NCBI GenBank assembly: GCA_963575745.1
Contig: CAUYUJ010003551.1
Span: 22,172-78,101 of the forward strand
Source of the DNA: Prorocentrum cordatum
Taxonomy: Eukaryota; Sar; Dinophyceae; Prorocentrales; Prorocentraceae
DNA length: 55,930 bases
Direction of reading: 5' to 3'
The translations under genes were made by a program, and so were the position numbers. The notes under the pieces were generated by a model. That model searched no databases, was not told where the DNA came from, and saw only the letters and a program-made list of their open reading frames with translations. Shown one piece after another: positions 1 through 9,824 of the stretch. Position 1 is the stretch's first letter, and every line of letters starts with the position of its first letter.

Positions 1-222
1 CACATACACACATACATACATACATCGAGTGCACTATGAGACTCTTGCCGCCCCGCACGCCACCCCGCCTGTGACCCGCCCGCAGCCGGGCCGCCGCGCT
101 CGGAAGCCCGCCCCAAGCCTGGGGAGCCCCTGCCTCGCACACGCGGCCACGGCCGCACGCGGCCCGCCGGCGACCCGCCTGAAAGGGAAGGGGATTCCTC
201 CTTCGGGGCTCAGGGTCGACTA
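1..222. other. Window edge, no gene seen
   Basis: A short CA/TA dinucleotide run at the very start is followed by GC-rich sequence. The only open frame is short and low in complexity, and no gene is supported. Confidence 0.5.
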
Positions 223-603
223 GACGCAAGAGTGACCTTTCGCCGGAGTGACCTTTGGTCGCAGGCCTAGAGGTTGACACCAACACCAATTTCGTCGGTG
301 TGCCTCCACCGAGGGAAGAGGATCCCGATCTCGGCGATGGTGGTAATATTCTGGCTTCCCAAGTGGCCGAAATGTTACCACCAGCACCGAAATCGAGGAT
401 CCTCTTCCCCCCTGTGGAGGCAACCCCCTGTGTTGGTGTTGGTGCCAATTTCCGGGCCCCCCATTTGGTGCGGGCACAGATGGGCCCTCAGATGGCCGAA
501 AACGAAGCGGTGGCAGGGGTTTGCGCGCCCAGGTTTGGCCTCCCCGCGGCCCCCCAAAAGCCGCGCACCAGAGGTCACTCTTACCCAGGGTCACTCTTGC
601 GTG
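223..603. mobile_element. MITE-like foldback element
   Basis: The ends are inverted copies of ACGCAAGAGTGACC (224-237, with its reverse complement at 589-602). Inside is a second long inverted repeat, about 277-350 against 371-445, so most of the element could fold into a hairpin. TA dinucleotides flank both sides (221-222 and 604-605), as expected for a Tc1/mariner-type TA duplication. There is no transposase, so it would be non-autonomous. The superfamily assignment is inference. Confidence 0.6.
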
Positions 604-859
604 TAGCCGATCATTCGGGGCTCAAGGGGCGGGGGCCGCTGTCTTTAGCATCTTCTTGGCGTCTGACGCCTTGGGCGCCTCATGGATGCGTTTCTGCAGC
701 GCGAGCGAGGCGTCATGGGATGGGTGCGTGGAGCAAGGTGCGCCGAGGCGCCCCAGTTCATCTCGGGTTCTCGCAGATGTCTGCGGATCGTCCGACAAGC
801 GCCCAAGCGTCAAGCGCAGGCAAGACCTTAATGACAATGCAAACGGGGGTCGGCCAGAG

Positions 860-1000
860 CGCCCGATCTTGCAGGATCCTGCAGAAACCAGGGTCGCACT
901 GACCCTGGCTTGGGGTGCACGATCCTGCAGGCTCGTTCGCATTGACCCAGGCTTGGGAGCAGGATCTTGCAGGATTCTGCAAGGCTTGACTTACCCGGGT
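860..1000. repeat. Small palindromic repeats (CAGGATCCTGCAG type)
   Basis: Several copies of CAGGATCCTGCAG-like palindromes alternate with an imperfect inverted repeat around 886-910 (CCAGGGT against ACCCTGG). No coding signal. Function unknown. Confidence 0.45.
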
Positions 1001-1193
1001 TTGGATTGACATGGGTCAGAGGATCTCCGAGAGGGGACTCCTTAAGAAAACCTCACTCAACCCTCCCGGCCCCCTGGAAGAGACCTTCGTAGGATATTCT
1101 TCCGGCCCCCCCCAAAAAGAGCACCTTTGTTTCGGGAGCGGCCAAGAGGGGGAGGATGATTGGGGGGTGGCATATCACGGCCAGGACCCTGAC

Positions 1194-1503
1194 ATAGGGG
1201 AACGAACAATGACATAAACATAAAAACTCGGAGGTTCGCGCGGATTTCTCGGATCCGCGCTGAACCCCCCTGGCGGCGCCTCCGGCGCCGCCCCTGGGGG
1301 TCCAGCGCCGATCCGAGAAATCCGCGCGGACCTCCGAGTTTTTATGTTTATGTCATTGTCCTGGCATCGCTCGGACGTGTGCATTTTTTCTCGGCGAGGA
1401 CCATCCAGGACCATCCTGGACCATCGAGAAAGAAAAACGCACGAAACCGAAAAGTGCACGGGAAATGGACGTCCGAGCGATGGCGAGTTGTTCGTTCCCC
1501 TAT
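1194..1503. mobile_element. Nested foldback element
   Basis: Four inverted repeats are arranged in and around each other. 1194-1207 pairs with 1490-1503. A near-perfect 148-bp palindrome spans 1209-1356, with arms of about 60 bp and a GGCGCC-rich tip. 1365-1377 pairs with 1470-1482, and inside that 1376-1393 pairs with 1425-1443. The whole can be drawn as two large stem-loops within one closing stem. It has no open frame of note. It resembles a foldback transposon or MITE, with one palindrome possibly inserted in another. Confidence 0.6.
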
Positions 1504-1744
1504 GACACCTCCCCAGGTTTCATGGCGCTTCTTCTTCTTTCGGGGGAGCGTAAGACCCGGGTTTGCCGGGACTCGGGTTCGCCATGGTTTTTTGACGACC
1601 GCGACTCGGATTTGACGAGGAGGAGTTTCGTGGGATGTCTGCAGCGGGAGGCCTCGTCAAAATGCAGGCTCGGCCTCGTCATTTTTTTGACGACCTCGTC
1701 GGGGATTTCCGAGTCCCCCGTACCCGGGTCTTACGTCTCCCCGA

Positions 1745-1785
1745 TCATGGCGCTTCTTCTTCTTCTTCTTCTTCTTCTTCTTTCA
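1745..1785. repeat. CTT microsatellite
   Basis: A run of CTT triplets with no associated gene. Confidence 0.7.
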
Positions 1786-2049
1786 CCGCGTCCCGTGGCC
1801 GCCCCCTGGGCCGCGCACGTGCCTCGGGCCATGCTTTGCGACCCCCCCTCTTGTCGGACGGGGGGCCAGGACGAGGATAGACCCGCTCCAGAGCTTTCCT
1901 CCCAGACCCCCTCGAGTAGTGGAAAAATCATGACGGGAGGTTTTTCCTAATTTTCGGCCCCCGGCGGCCCTCACCGGGCCTCGGGAGCGTCAAAAAACGA
2001 CTCAGGATGCAAAGCCGGTCATGGGGAAAGGGTCGGGACCTCTGGGGGT

Positions 2050-2121
2050 CGACGTAATGAAAAAATCATTACGTCGGGGGTCTGGGCTGAACGCTCTCAG
2101 AGCGTTCCGACACGCTCTGAG
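2050..2121. repeat. Cluster of perfect short hairpins
   Basis: CGACGTAATGA at 2050-2060 pairs perfectly with 2066-2076 across a five-A loop. GAACGCTCT at 2089-2097 pairs with 2099-2107. CTCAGAGCGT at 2096-2105 can alternatively pair with ACGCTCTGAG at about 2112-2121, so the second and third hairpins are mutually exclusive. No adjacent gene explains them. Confidence 0.5.
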
Positions 2122-2591
2122 AAGGCCGCGGCGCCCGAGACATCCCCCCGAGCCGCCGCACCTCAAATATTCTATAGGCTTACGCCACATCCGCCGACCC
2201 CTCATCTTGGCGGTCTTGCCGGTTCGCTTGAATCGGGCTGGGGAGTCGTGTAGGGGTCCATAATGACCTCTCTTGGGGCCATGTGGAATCCGCTTGGGGT
2301 CATCTCGAGGCCTCGGGGGGCCCATCGGAAAAGAAAGGACGCGAATGCAATCTTGGCATCGTTCTGGAGATGCCCAAAGGGTGGAAGCGTTGGAGTGGGG
2401 CCCGTATATTTCTTGTTGGGTTGGACTTCTTTGGTGAGGCGGGGTTGTTTTTTGGGGCATCCCTGAGCCCGCACGGGGAACCTCGGGGCTGTGGAGGGGA
2501 CGAGTCTCACACGCTTGGGAACCGAGAAGGTGTTCGCGGTTTGTTTCGCATTGCTAGGTCCAGGCACGTTACGAGCCCGAGGCCATCGCCA

Positions 2592-2623
2592 CCATCATCA
2601 TCATTACCGTCACGATCATCATC

Positions 2624-2706
<83 letters not shown>

Positions 2707-2732
2707 TATCATCACCACCATCATCATCATGC

Positions 2733-2806
<74 letters not shown>

Positions 2807-2811
2807 GGTAT
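2592..2811. repeat. ATC/CAT trinucleotide microsatellite
   Basis: About 220 bp of nearly uninterrupted CAT triplets. It creates open frames of poly-Ser, poly-His, poly-Ile and poly-Met in different frames, none of which is credible coding sequence. Confidence 0.95.
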
Positions 2812-3091
2812 CATCCTTGTCATAATCATTGTCGTCGTCGTCGCCATCACTGTCTCAAGGGATTTTATGTTTTACCTGACTGCGGGCCTCCGCGGTGGCA
2901 TGGACGGAGATGCGCCCGTGCAATTCGGTGACACGCCAGTGGGCCGGTTCCTGAATTCTTGTCGCTTCGCGTACCCCCACCAACCTATCCAGAAACTTTC
3001 TCCCTGATAGCTGACAGGAGCAGGGATTCGGAGACACGCGTACTGAAATAGCGTGTTCAACACGGGTGAACTCTGAGAGCTCTGGGGGCAA

Positions 3092-3368
3092 ATGGTGTCG
3101 GCTCTGCTGGTGTTGGAGGTGCTGCTGATGTTCATGCTGCTGCTGATGTTTGGGCTGTTGATTTTATGAGTGCTGGCGCTTCAGGTGCTTGTGCTGTTGC
3201 TGGGTTTCCTATTGATGCTGCTGCGGGTGCGTTTGCTGTTCATGCCGTTGTTGCTATTTCTTGTGGCGGTGCTGGTGCTTCTGCTGGTGGCGGTGTCGGT
3301 GCTGCTGGTGGTGCTGCTTGTGGCGGCCCTGTTGGAAGTGGAGTTGTTGCCGGGGCCATCTTTGCGCT
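3092..3368. repeat. GYT-rich low-complexity tract
   Basis: Imperfect GCTGGT/GTTGCT-type triplets open several frames at once (Ala/Gly/Val in one, Leu in another). A very similar tract lies at 28830-29395. Both sit several hundred bases upstream of a + strand gene. A low-complexity protein cannot be excluded. Confidence 0.6.
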
Positions 3369-3370
3369 AG

Positions 3371-3858
3371 GAGCAGCAAGAGGAGGAGGAGGAGGAGGAG
3401 GAGGAGGAGGAGGAGGAGGAGGAGGAGGAGGGGAGGAGAGGAGGAGGAGGCGGAGGAGGAGGAGGAGGAGGAGGAGGAGGAGGAGGGGAGGAGAGGAGGA
3501 GGGGAGTCTAGAGGAGGAGGAGGAGGAGGAGGAGGGGCGGGGGGGGAGGGGGAGTAGAGGAGGAGGGGAGGAGGAGGAGGAGGAGGAGGAGGAGGAGGAG
3601 GAAAGGGAGGAGCGGGCGGGGAGGGGAGGAGGAGGAGGAGGAGGAGGACGGGAGGAGGAAGGGAGGAGGAGAAAGGGGGGAGGCGGAGGAGGAGGAGGAA
3701 GAGGAGGTGGAGGAGGAGGAGGAAGAGGATGATGATGAGGAGGAGGAGGAGGACGACGACGAGGAGGATGAGGAGGAGGACAATGAGGAGACGGAGGAGT
3801 AGGACGAGCAGGAAGTGCCGAAGGAACAGCAGCAGGAGGAGCGGGAGGAAAAGGAGCA
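3371..3858. repeat. GGA-rich purine tract
   Basis: About 490 bp of GGA/GAG repeat with occasional GAC and GAT variants, running right up to the first ATG of the next gene. Strict purine strand bias makes triplex or G-rich structures possible. Frames read as poly-Gly, poly-Arg or poly-Glu. Confidence 0.95.
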
Positions 3859-3861
3859 GCA

Positions 3862-5622
3862 ATGCGGCACGAGGAAGATGGAGGAGCAGGAGGGAGCATG
3901 CAAGAATGGAGGAAGGAAGGAGGGAAGAAAAGGGGTTTAACAGAGGGGCTGCTCCAGACCATTGACGCCCCAAGGCGCTGTTTGGATTCCCAATGTTTTT
4001 GGCAGTTGCGGAAACGTGGCCCAACCGAGAGAGCGCTGGAATTGAAACGAATTCGTGGGCAACTGGAATGCTCATACTGCGACCAGTTGCTTGTGACCGA
4101 GCGGCCTAAGAAGAAAACGCATACTGCCCGGGAGGGTTGTATTGAGTGGAGAAAGGTCACCGCCAGGGACTTGGCCGACGCGGCCGCGTGGTCATCCTCG
4201 AGTTCGACATCGTATCCTGCCGGCGACATCGCAGTGGACAGGATCGCGATGTTAGCCGAATCTTTGGATCCTGCGAGCATAGATGCTCTCGTCACGCGGT
4301 TGAAGGCAATAAGTGATGCCAAGAAAAAGTTTGTCCCACAGGACGCAGAGGATTCCCCCGGATTGGGCGGGCGGGGGTTTCGCATTGACTTCGACGCGCC
4401 TTTGACGATCATGAAGGACGCCCAGATGTTACACAAGGATTTTGTGCCACGGTCGACGGTGCCGCGGGAGGTCGGCGCACTTTCTGTGCGAATAGGGGAG
4501 CCGCAGTGGTGGAGGATTGATACGTTCGCGTCGCGAGTCGCCGCCGTGGTCGAGTGGTTCGACCGGCGGGAGGTCGCATCGGCGGCGTTTCTGGACGCGA
4601 AGCAAAAGGAAGCGCTGTCCAAAGACATGTGTCTCGTTGCGCGAGTGAACAGGCGGTGCCGCGACGACACGCCATCCCCCCAATTCGCGCACCAGCACTA
4701 CCGGAAGAATGTCAACCCCGACCATGACCTTCTTCAGGAACTTGTGCAGCTCATGGTGAATATTTTTATTGTTCGGAATACTCTGTCGCACAGCGTGCGG
4801 GAGGACCTCAAGGCTGGTGTTTTCGTGTGGGCCAAGGTCTCATTGGAGACGGGCGACGCCACAAATCTGGATGACCTTTTCACGTACTACGCATCGGTGA
4901 AAGGCGATGTCTTCGGGGCCTTTGTGAATCCGATGCGCCTCCGTAAAGAGATGAAGTTGGAGGGGTTCCATGTATTCATCGCGGAATTGCAGATGTTCTC
5001 GCGTCGAATTCGCTCTCCCTTGCAGGAGTTCGCGTCTTCGTGGGATCTGGCGCGTTTCTTTCGCGCCTTGCAGGGCATTCCGGGGCACGGTGGCTGCGGG
5101 TTTCGGGCGAAGGAGCTTCTCTCGGACTTCGTGGCCACGTTGCCCGTGCTCGCACCGCGCATCGGCCCAGTCAACATTGACTCCGTGAGTGCGGCGTTCC
5201 AGGAAATTTGCGTTATAGGTGCGGGCCCGTGCCGGACGGCGAATTTCTTGCTGAACAGGCCTTTCTTCCTGAACGAGGAGGCCCGAGCTGCAGACAAGGA
5301 AGACGAATACCTAAATGCTTTGACGTACATCGTGGAGTATCTTCGCAAAAAGTACAAATCACAGTGCGCCCATCAGTCCTTTCTCGACATACGCTGCGAG
5401 CTGTGCGAATACAAGAAGCAACTTCTCAGCGTGTACCTCAATGAGGGGAAGCCTTATTCGCCCACGTCTCACAAGGAAGGGAGCGCGAAGCACGTGACTC
5501 CCGCGGCAGCGCGCGCGGAAGGGGCAGCATTGCTTGAAGCTCATCAGCGCCGCGAGCGGTGGTTCGCGCTGTCATGTCAGAAGTGGCTCGAGTTGACAGA
5601 GTACGAGATGCGCGGGCTGTAG
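3862..5622 (+). CDS. 586-aa protein, possibly related to the HMUDK/aGPT-PPlase helical domain
   Basis: This is a clear non-repetitive reading frame of mixed composition ending in TAG. The first ATG is 3862, with another at 3898. The first 15-20 codons come out of the upstream purine repeat, so the start is uncertain. Residues 1-280 show no domain I recognise. The C-terminal half looks helical. FRAKELLSDF at about residue 414, GAGPCRTANF at about 454 and a later LDIRCELCEY match, by eye, the pattern of the helical domain of 5-hydroxymethyl-dU DNA kinase and thymine pyrophosphorylase families (an aromatic..Q/E..D helix, an AGPG turn, and a C-terminal D...LCE..K). That family acts in thymine hypermodification in phages, with eukaryotic members. 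The match is notable because dinoflagellate DNA contains 5-hydroxymethyluracil. Alternatives are another helix-hairpin-helix fold or an unrelated lineage-specific protein. I am fairly sure it is a gene and unsure of the function. Confidence 0.65.
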   Translation: MRHEEDGGAGGSMQEWRKEGGKKRGLTEGLLQTIDAPRRCLDSQCFWQLRKRGPTERALELKRIRGQLECSYCDQLLVTERPKKKTHTAREGCIEWRKVTARDLADAAAWSSSSSTSYPAGDIAVDRIAMLAESLDPASIDALVTRLKAISDAKKKFVPQDAEDSPGLGGRGFRIDFDAPLTIMKDAQMLHKDFVPRSTVPREVGALSVRIGEPQWWRIDTFASRVAAVVEWFDRREVASAAFLDAKQKEALSKDMCLVARVNRRCRDDTPSPQFAHQHYRKNVNPDHDLLQELVQLMVNIFIVRNTLSHSVREDLKAGVFVWAKVSLETGDATNLDDLFTYYASVKGDVFGAFVNPMRLRKEMKLEGFHVFIAELQMFSRRIRSPLQEFASSWDLARFFRALQGIPGHGGCGFRAKELLSDFVATLPVLAPRIGPVNIDSVSAAFQEICVIGAGPCRTANFLLNRPFFLNEEARAADKEDEYLNALTYIVEYLRKKYKSQCAHQSFLDIRCELCEYKKQLLSVYLNEGKPYSPTSHKEGSAKHVTPAAARAEGAALLEAHQRRERWFALSCQKWLELTEYEMRGL

Positions 5623-5739
5623 GGCCCTCCGCAGATATATCGAAGACGCCTACGGCGAATCACCGCCGCCCCCTGCCTTTTTGGAAGCGCCTATGTGGCC
5701 GAACGTTGAGGCCAGACCTGCCAAGCTATCGGACCACGT

Positions 5740-6160
5740 GTTCCCCGAATCGGTTTGGAAAGCCTTCGGGGAACACGTGGGCATCTTGAAGGTCATCTTG
5801 GCCGTCTTGGAGGCCTCTTGGGCAAGCTGTGGGCGATCTTTGGGGCTTTTTGGGCCGTCTCGGGCCAGCTTCGAGCCAACTTCGGCCATCTTGGTGGGTT
5901 CCTGGCACGTCTGAAGCCGTCGGAAGCCGTTTGGGGGGGCCTCTATGGGCCGACTTGGGGCCCGCTTGGAATGCTCCAGGGCCGTCTTGGAGGCCATCTT
6001 GGGCGTCTGGGAGGCCATCTTGGGCGTGTTGGAGGCCTCTTGGGCCCTCTTGGGGCCCTCTAGGGGCCATCTTGGAGGCCACTTGGGCCATCATGGGGCT
6101 CTCTTGGGGGCCTCTTGGGCGATCTTGGGGGCTTCTTGGGCCGTCTCGAGCCGTCCGCAG
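5740..6160 (-). repeat. CCAAGA composite repeat (minus orientation)
   Basis: A degenerate tract of CTTGGGCCGTC/CTTGGAGGCC units, the reverse complement of CCAAGACGGCC. It belongs to the most abundant repeat family of the window. Multiple open frames are by-products of its composition. Confidence 0.8.
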
Positions 6161-6199
6161 ATATATCCAGCTGCCTGCGGCAAGTCCCGCCGCCGTGCC

Positions 6200-6560
6200 C
6201 ACCCAGGTTTAAGTCGGCCGATGGACCATGGTAGCCGGCCCCACTGGGTGAAATTGCCGATCCAAGCCAAAATGACACTTTTCTATGGAATCTGGGAAGC
6301 CAACGAAAACCCGAGTTAGGCAGACAAATCGTTGAACGACAGAAGTCGCAAAGGTCGCAAGTCGCAAGTCTTTGTTCGCGCAAGTTCGCAGCAAGTTGGC
6401 CTTGCAGCGGCCCATCCATCGAAGCTCGGAAGCGAGGGAAAGTGCGAGGGAGATGGAATCTCGAAAACAAGGGCCTCCAATATTGCACAAAAGCGAAAAG
6501 GAAATAATTAGCCTGACGAAAGACCCACCCATACACCGCACTCACATCTATACCCCTGGG
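6200..6560. other. Spacer without recognised gene
   Basis: Unique-looking sequence with a short GTCGCAA repeat near 6345-6370. Open frames exist on both strands but none shows a domain or start context I can support. Confidence 0.4.
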
Positions 6561-6584
6561 TGGGTGTATGTGCGGCCGTTTTTG

Positions 6585-6945
6585 CGCTGTCATGTGCGCG
6601 CATGTGCGCGGCATGTGCCAGTCATGTGCCAGGCCTGTGCGGCCCTTCTTGGATGGACCTCCTACTGTGCACGTCGTGCCCGGGCATGTGCGGGGGCATG
6701 TGCGCTGTGTTTCGATGTATCCATCATGCGCACATGCACGCGCAGTCCGACGCAGATGCGCGCACATGCCTGCACATGCGGGAGGTGTTCCAGAATCGCA
6801 GGTCTGTCATCGGCACATGCACGCACATGCCTGTGCAACCTCTCTTCGGGAGGCCGCGCGGGCCCGCACATGCACGCACATGCGGTGAAACGCGCGGGCG
6901 CACATGCGTGCACATCCCAATGCACATGCACGCTCATGCCTTAGG
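6585..6945. repeat. GCATGTGC alternating purine-pyrimidine tract
   Basis: Repeated GCATGTGC/GCACATGC words alternate purine and pyrimidine over about 360 bp. Such sequence favours Z-DNA. A smaller tract of the same kind is at 8445-8625. Confidence 0.75.
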
Positions 6946-7084
6946 AGCTGTCTGGGACCCCTGTGCCTCCAATGCCTCCTGGCCTTCGCAGAGCTAACCT
7001 GGGGCGTGCCAGGGTTTCCTGAAAGAGTTTGTTGTGCGTTTAGACTCGCCCGCTGCTGGCGGGGGCGGTTATTCGCCCGGTTCG

Positions 7085-7270
7085 TGAGCAGGGGTGGGTG
7101 GGGGAGGTGGAGGGGGGGGGGGAGGAGGGGGGGGCGGAGGAGGCGGACGCCCCTGGCTCGGCCGGCCCGCCCGCCTGTTCGGCTCGGCCAGAGGAGGAGG
7201 AGGAGGAGGAGGAGGAGGAGGAGGAGGAGGAGGAGGAGGAGGAGGAAGAGGAGGAGGAGGAGGAGGAGGT
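7085..7270. repeat. GGA/GGGG purine tract
   Basis: Two purine-rich blocks (7088-7145 and 7190-7270) separated by a GC-rich link. No coding signal. Confidence 0.9.
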
Positions 7271-7340
7271 GAGAGTTGCGAGGATATCTCAGGCGAAAGT
7301 GGCTTGACGGCCCGAGCTCAGGGAATCTCGGAATCGCTGG
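7270..7340 (-). repeat. Single inverted unit of the 65-bp satellite
   Basis: The segment starting GAGAGTTGCGAGGATATC is the reverse complement of the 65-bp satellite unit that follows at 7510, so the array is flanked by an oppositely oriented copy. Confidence 0.6.
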
Positions 7341-7509
7341 CCTGGCTCGGCCACTGGCGAGCTCGGCCTTTGCGAATACTGTGCGTACCTGTGCGGGGCA
7401 TGTGCGGGACGTGCAAGAATCCCAGGGCCGGCGTTCGTCTCCGGGCGCCGGCGCGTTCGCGTCCGGCCCGTTCCGCGTGAGACGTCGTCGGCAATCTGGA
7501 GGCCGACAT

Positions 7510-8455
7510 GCTTTGACATGAGGTGATCTGGCCACCTTCGCCTGAGACACCCTGGCAACTCTGGTCTCGGAGATGCCCTGCCCCAGGGTGGCCCGGCCAC
7601 TTTCGCTTGAGACATCCTCGGAACTCTGGGTTTCGAGACGCCCTGAGCTGAGGTGGTTAGCCCAATTTCGCTTGAGACATCCTCGCAACTCTGACCTCAG
7701 AGATCTCCTGCCCCATGCTGGTCAGGCCACTGTCGCCTGAGACATTATCGCAAGTCTCGATTCCGATATCCCCGAGCTGAGGTGGTCAGCCACTGTCGCC
7801 TGAGACATCCTCGCAACCCTGATCTCAATGATGCCCTGCTCGATAGTGTCTCGGCCCCTTTCGCCTGAGACATCCTCGGAACTCTGGGTTCCGAGACGCC
7901 CTGAGCTGAGGTGGTTAGACCACTTTCGCTTTAGACATCCTCGCCCGAGATGCCCTGAGTTGAGGTGTTCAGGCCACTTTCGCCTGAGACACCCTCGCAA
8001 CTCTGACCTCAATGATGCCCTGCTCCATAGTGTCTCGGCCTTTTTCGCCTGAGACCCTCGCAACTCTGGGTTCCGAGATGCCCTGAGCAGGTGGTCAGGC
8101 CACTCCTGCCTGAGACATCCTCGCAACTCTGGGTTCCGAGACGCCCTGGGCTGAGGTGGTCAGACCACTCTCGCCAGAGACATCCTCGCAACTCTGACCT
8201 CAGAGATCTTTTGCCCCATGGTGGTCAGGCCACTTTCGCTTGAGACATCCTCACAACTCAGACCTCGGAGGTGTCCTGCCCCATGGTCGTCTGGTCACCT
8301 TGACCAGCGACATCCTCGCCACTCTGGTTTCCAAGATGCCCTACCCCATGGTGATCCAGCCACGCTTGCCTGAGACATCCTCGGAACTCTGGGTTGCGAA
8401 ATGCCCCGAGCTCAGGTGGTCAGGCCACTATCGCCTGCGACATCTCTGCGGCATG
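7510..8455 (+). repeat. 65-bp satellite array, about 14 units
   Basis: GAGACATCCTCGCAACTCTG recurs at about 7609, 7674, 7739, 7802, 7867, 7986, 8108, 8173, 8238, 8303, 8369 and 8434, a period of about 65 bp with a few short or eroded units. Units are roughly 80-90% alike by eye. The array ends just before the membrane-protein gene at 8.7 kb. The related pseudogene at 22.7 kb also has this satellite nearby, in inverted orientation (23905-24175). Confidence 0.85.
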
Positions 8456-8625
8456 TGCGGGCAAGTGCGTCTATGCTTTCAGAGTTTTGCTTGACCGTGC
8501 ATTCGACTGTGCGTCGGACGGTGTGGCATGTGCGCGCATGCGCGGCAATGCTGTTGAGGCTTTTGTATATTTGCATGGGCATGTGCATGCGACTGTGCGG
8601 CATGTGCCTGCATGTGCGGCCCCTT
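8445..8625. repeat. GCATGTGCG tract
   Basis: A shorter alternating purine-pyrimidine tract of the same kind as at 6585. Confidence 0.6.
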
Positions 8626-8626
8626 C

Positions 8627-8656
8627 CGGACCACAATTTCAAAGCGTGGCTCGACA
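8627..8656 (+). other. Possible heavily decayed spliced-leader relict
   Basis: TCCGGACCACAATTTCAAAG lies where the paralogue at 22.6 kb has a clear DinoSL relict, directly before the shared CGTGG start of homology. Similarity to the leader is weak here, and its position is the main argument. Confidence 0.3.
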
Positions 8657-8757
8657 TCTCCGACTTTTGGGTTCGTGCTCCCCGCGCGCTTCGGCACTGG
8701 ACGCGGCCGCCTGAGGCGAGCGTGGCGTGCCCCATCAACTGCCACTGCGACTATGGC

Positions 8758-9021
8758 ATGTCTGGCATATTGTTGGGCATATTTGTAATTCTCGCCGCGG
8801 GCGTGTTCACCTTCTTTCCCGTCTTCCTGAATTGGTTCGCGTGGGAGTGGTACTTCGACCTGTGCTGGCTCTGGTTTTGCCTCGGGGTCGTCATCCTGAC
8901 GTTCGGCTGCGTCTACGAGTGCTGCGTCGGCGCTCCCGACGCGAAGGCCCGGAAGGCAGAGGCGGACGTCGAGGACGGCGCCGTGAATGCCCCTGCGCTG
9001 TACATTATGATCAACAACTAG
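8758..9021 (+). CDS. Small two-helix membrane protein, copy 1 (start lost or shifted)
   Basis: The frame encodes a Cys-containing N-terminus (NCHCDYG), then two strongly hydrophobic stretches: SGILLGIFVILAAGVFTF, and after a WFAWEW-type aromatic link a WLWFCLGVVILTFG segment. An acidic and basic soluble tail of about 35 residues ends at TAG. In the paralogue at 22746 the frame begins with ATGGCGTGCCCC, but here that codon is GTG, so the original start is lost. The next in-frame ATG (8758) gives 87 aa and keeps both helices. The frame is also open upstream to 8401 through non-homologous repeat sequence. No family recognised. It is likely a small integral membrane protein, and whether it is still translated is unknown. 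Confidence 0.5.
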   Translation: MSGILLGIFVILAAGVFTFFPVFLNWFAWEWYFDLCWLWFCLGVVILTFGCVYECCVGAPDAKARKAEADVEDGAVNAPALYIMINN

Positions 9022-9345
9022 TGAGTTTTGAGCCCGAGTTCGACGCTACGCCTGTTGAGCTTGTAGACCGTTCATCATGTGTGTCCTCCACATGTTGCGA
9101 TCTGCGTTGCCCCGGGTACGCTCGTACAAACTTGCTTTATGGCAGTTGGGGCGTTCAATCTTGAGACAGACTCAGGTGACATGAGTATTGCTGCAGAGCG
9201 GAGGGGGGAGAAAAAAAAGAAGCCCCCAAGAGGCTTCAACAAACGCCCCAGAGGCCCCCTGGAAGCCCCACGAGGCCCCCAAGAGGCCCAAATGAGGCCC
9301 CAAAGCTGCTCCCGAAACGCTTCAAAACAGCTTTCCAGAGGCCGC
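9022..9345 (+). repeat. Shared 3' flank of the duplicated membrane-protein gene
   Basis: From the stop codon through GTAGACCGTTCATCATGTGT and the AAAAGAAGCCCCCAAGAGGC stretch, this is nearly identical to 23042-23370. The duplication therefore covers the gene plus about 320 bp downstream, perhaps its 3' UTR. It runs into a CCCCAAGAGGCC tract. Confidence 0.75.
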
Positions 9346-9570
9346 CGAGAGGCCAACCACGATTGCACAGCTTTCTTCGTCGGACGTTTTCCCTGCCCAG
9401 GAGTCTATGAGATACCTAAGGAATAGGCAACTTCTGGCCATACAGTAGGCTACCCTACCAGGCAGCCTACCACACAGCGCACTTTGCGAGTACGTACGTC
9501 GACAAACTCCGTCAGACGGAGTTTGGCCACGACCGCTCCCCCTGGGACCGGTCTTGGGGCGCCCTTGGTG

Positions 9571-9728
9571 CCTTTTTTATTTTTTTTTGTTTTTTGGTTT
9601 TTTTTTTTGTTTTTTGTTTTTTCTTGTTTCTTTTTTTTTTGTTTTTTTTTTTTGTCGTATTTTTTTTTTATTTTTTTTTTTTTTTTTTTTTTTTTTTGTT
9701 TTTTTTCTTTTTTTTCTTTTTTTTTGTT
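9571..9728. repeat. T-rich homopolymer tract
   Basis: About 155 bases, over 85% T with scattered G, C and A. On the minus strand it is A-rich and could be an old poly(A) tail of a retroposed sequence, but no recognisable element precedes it. Confidence 0.8.
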
Positions 9729-9824
9729 GAAGCCCTACCTGGCCCTCCCTGGTTGCCTTGGGGAGACCCACGTGAGCCCCTAGAGGCCCCCAAGACGCCC
9801 ACAGGCCCCCAAACCTGCCTCTCT

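Noticed and set aside
2491-2931. Poly-His, poly-Ser and poly-Ile frames
   Set aside because: Produced by the CAT microsatellite in three frames at once.
3240-4670. 476-codon minus-strand frame across the GGA tract and the antisense of the 586-aa gene
   Set aside because: Its composition is set by the triplet repeat and by antisense of a better + strand gene.
7510-8455. Regular repeats considered as a CRISPR-like array
   Set aside because: The 65-bp units are contiguous, with no unique spacers, and the DNA is eukaryotic. The same applies to the 73-bp and 134-bp arrays.
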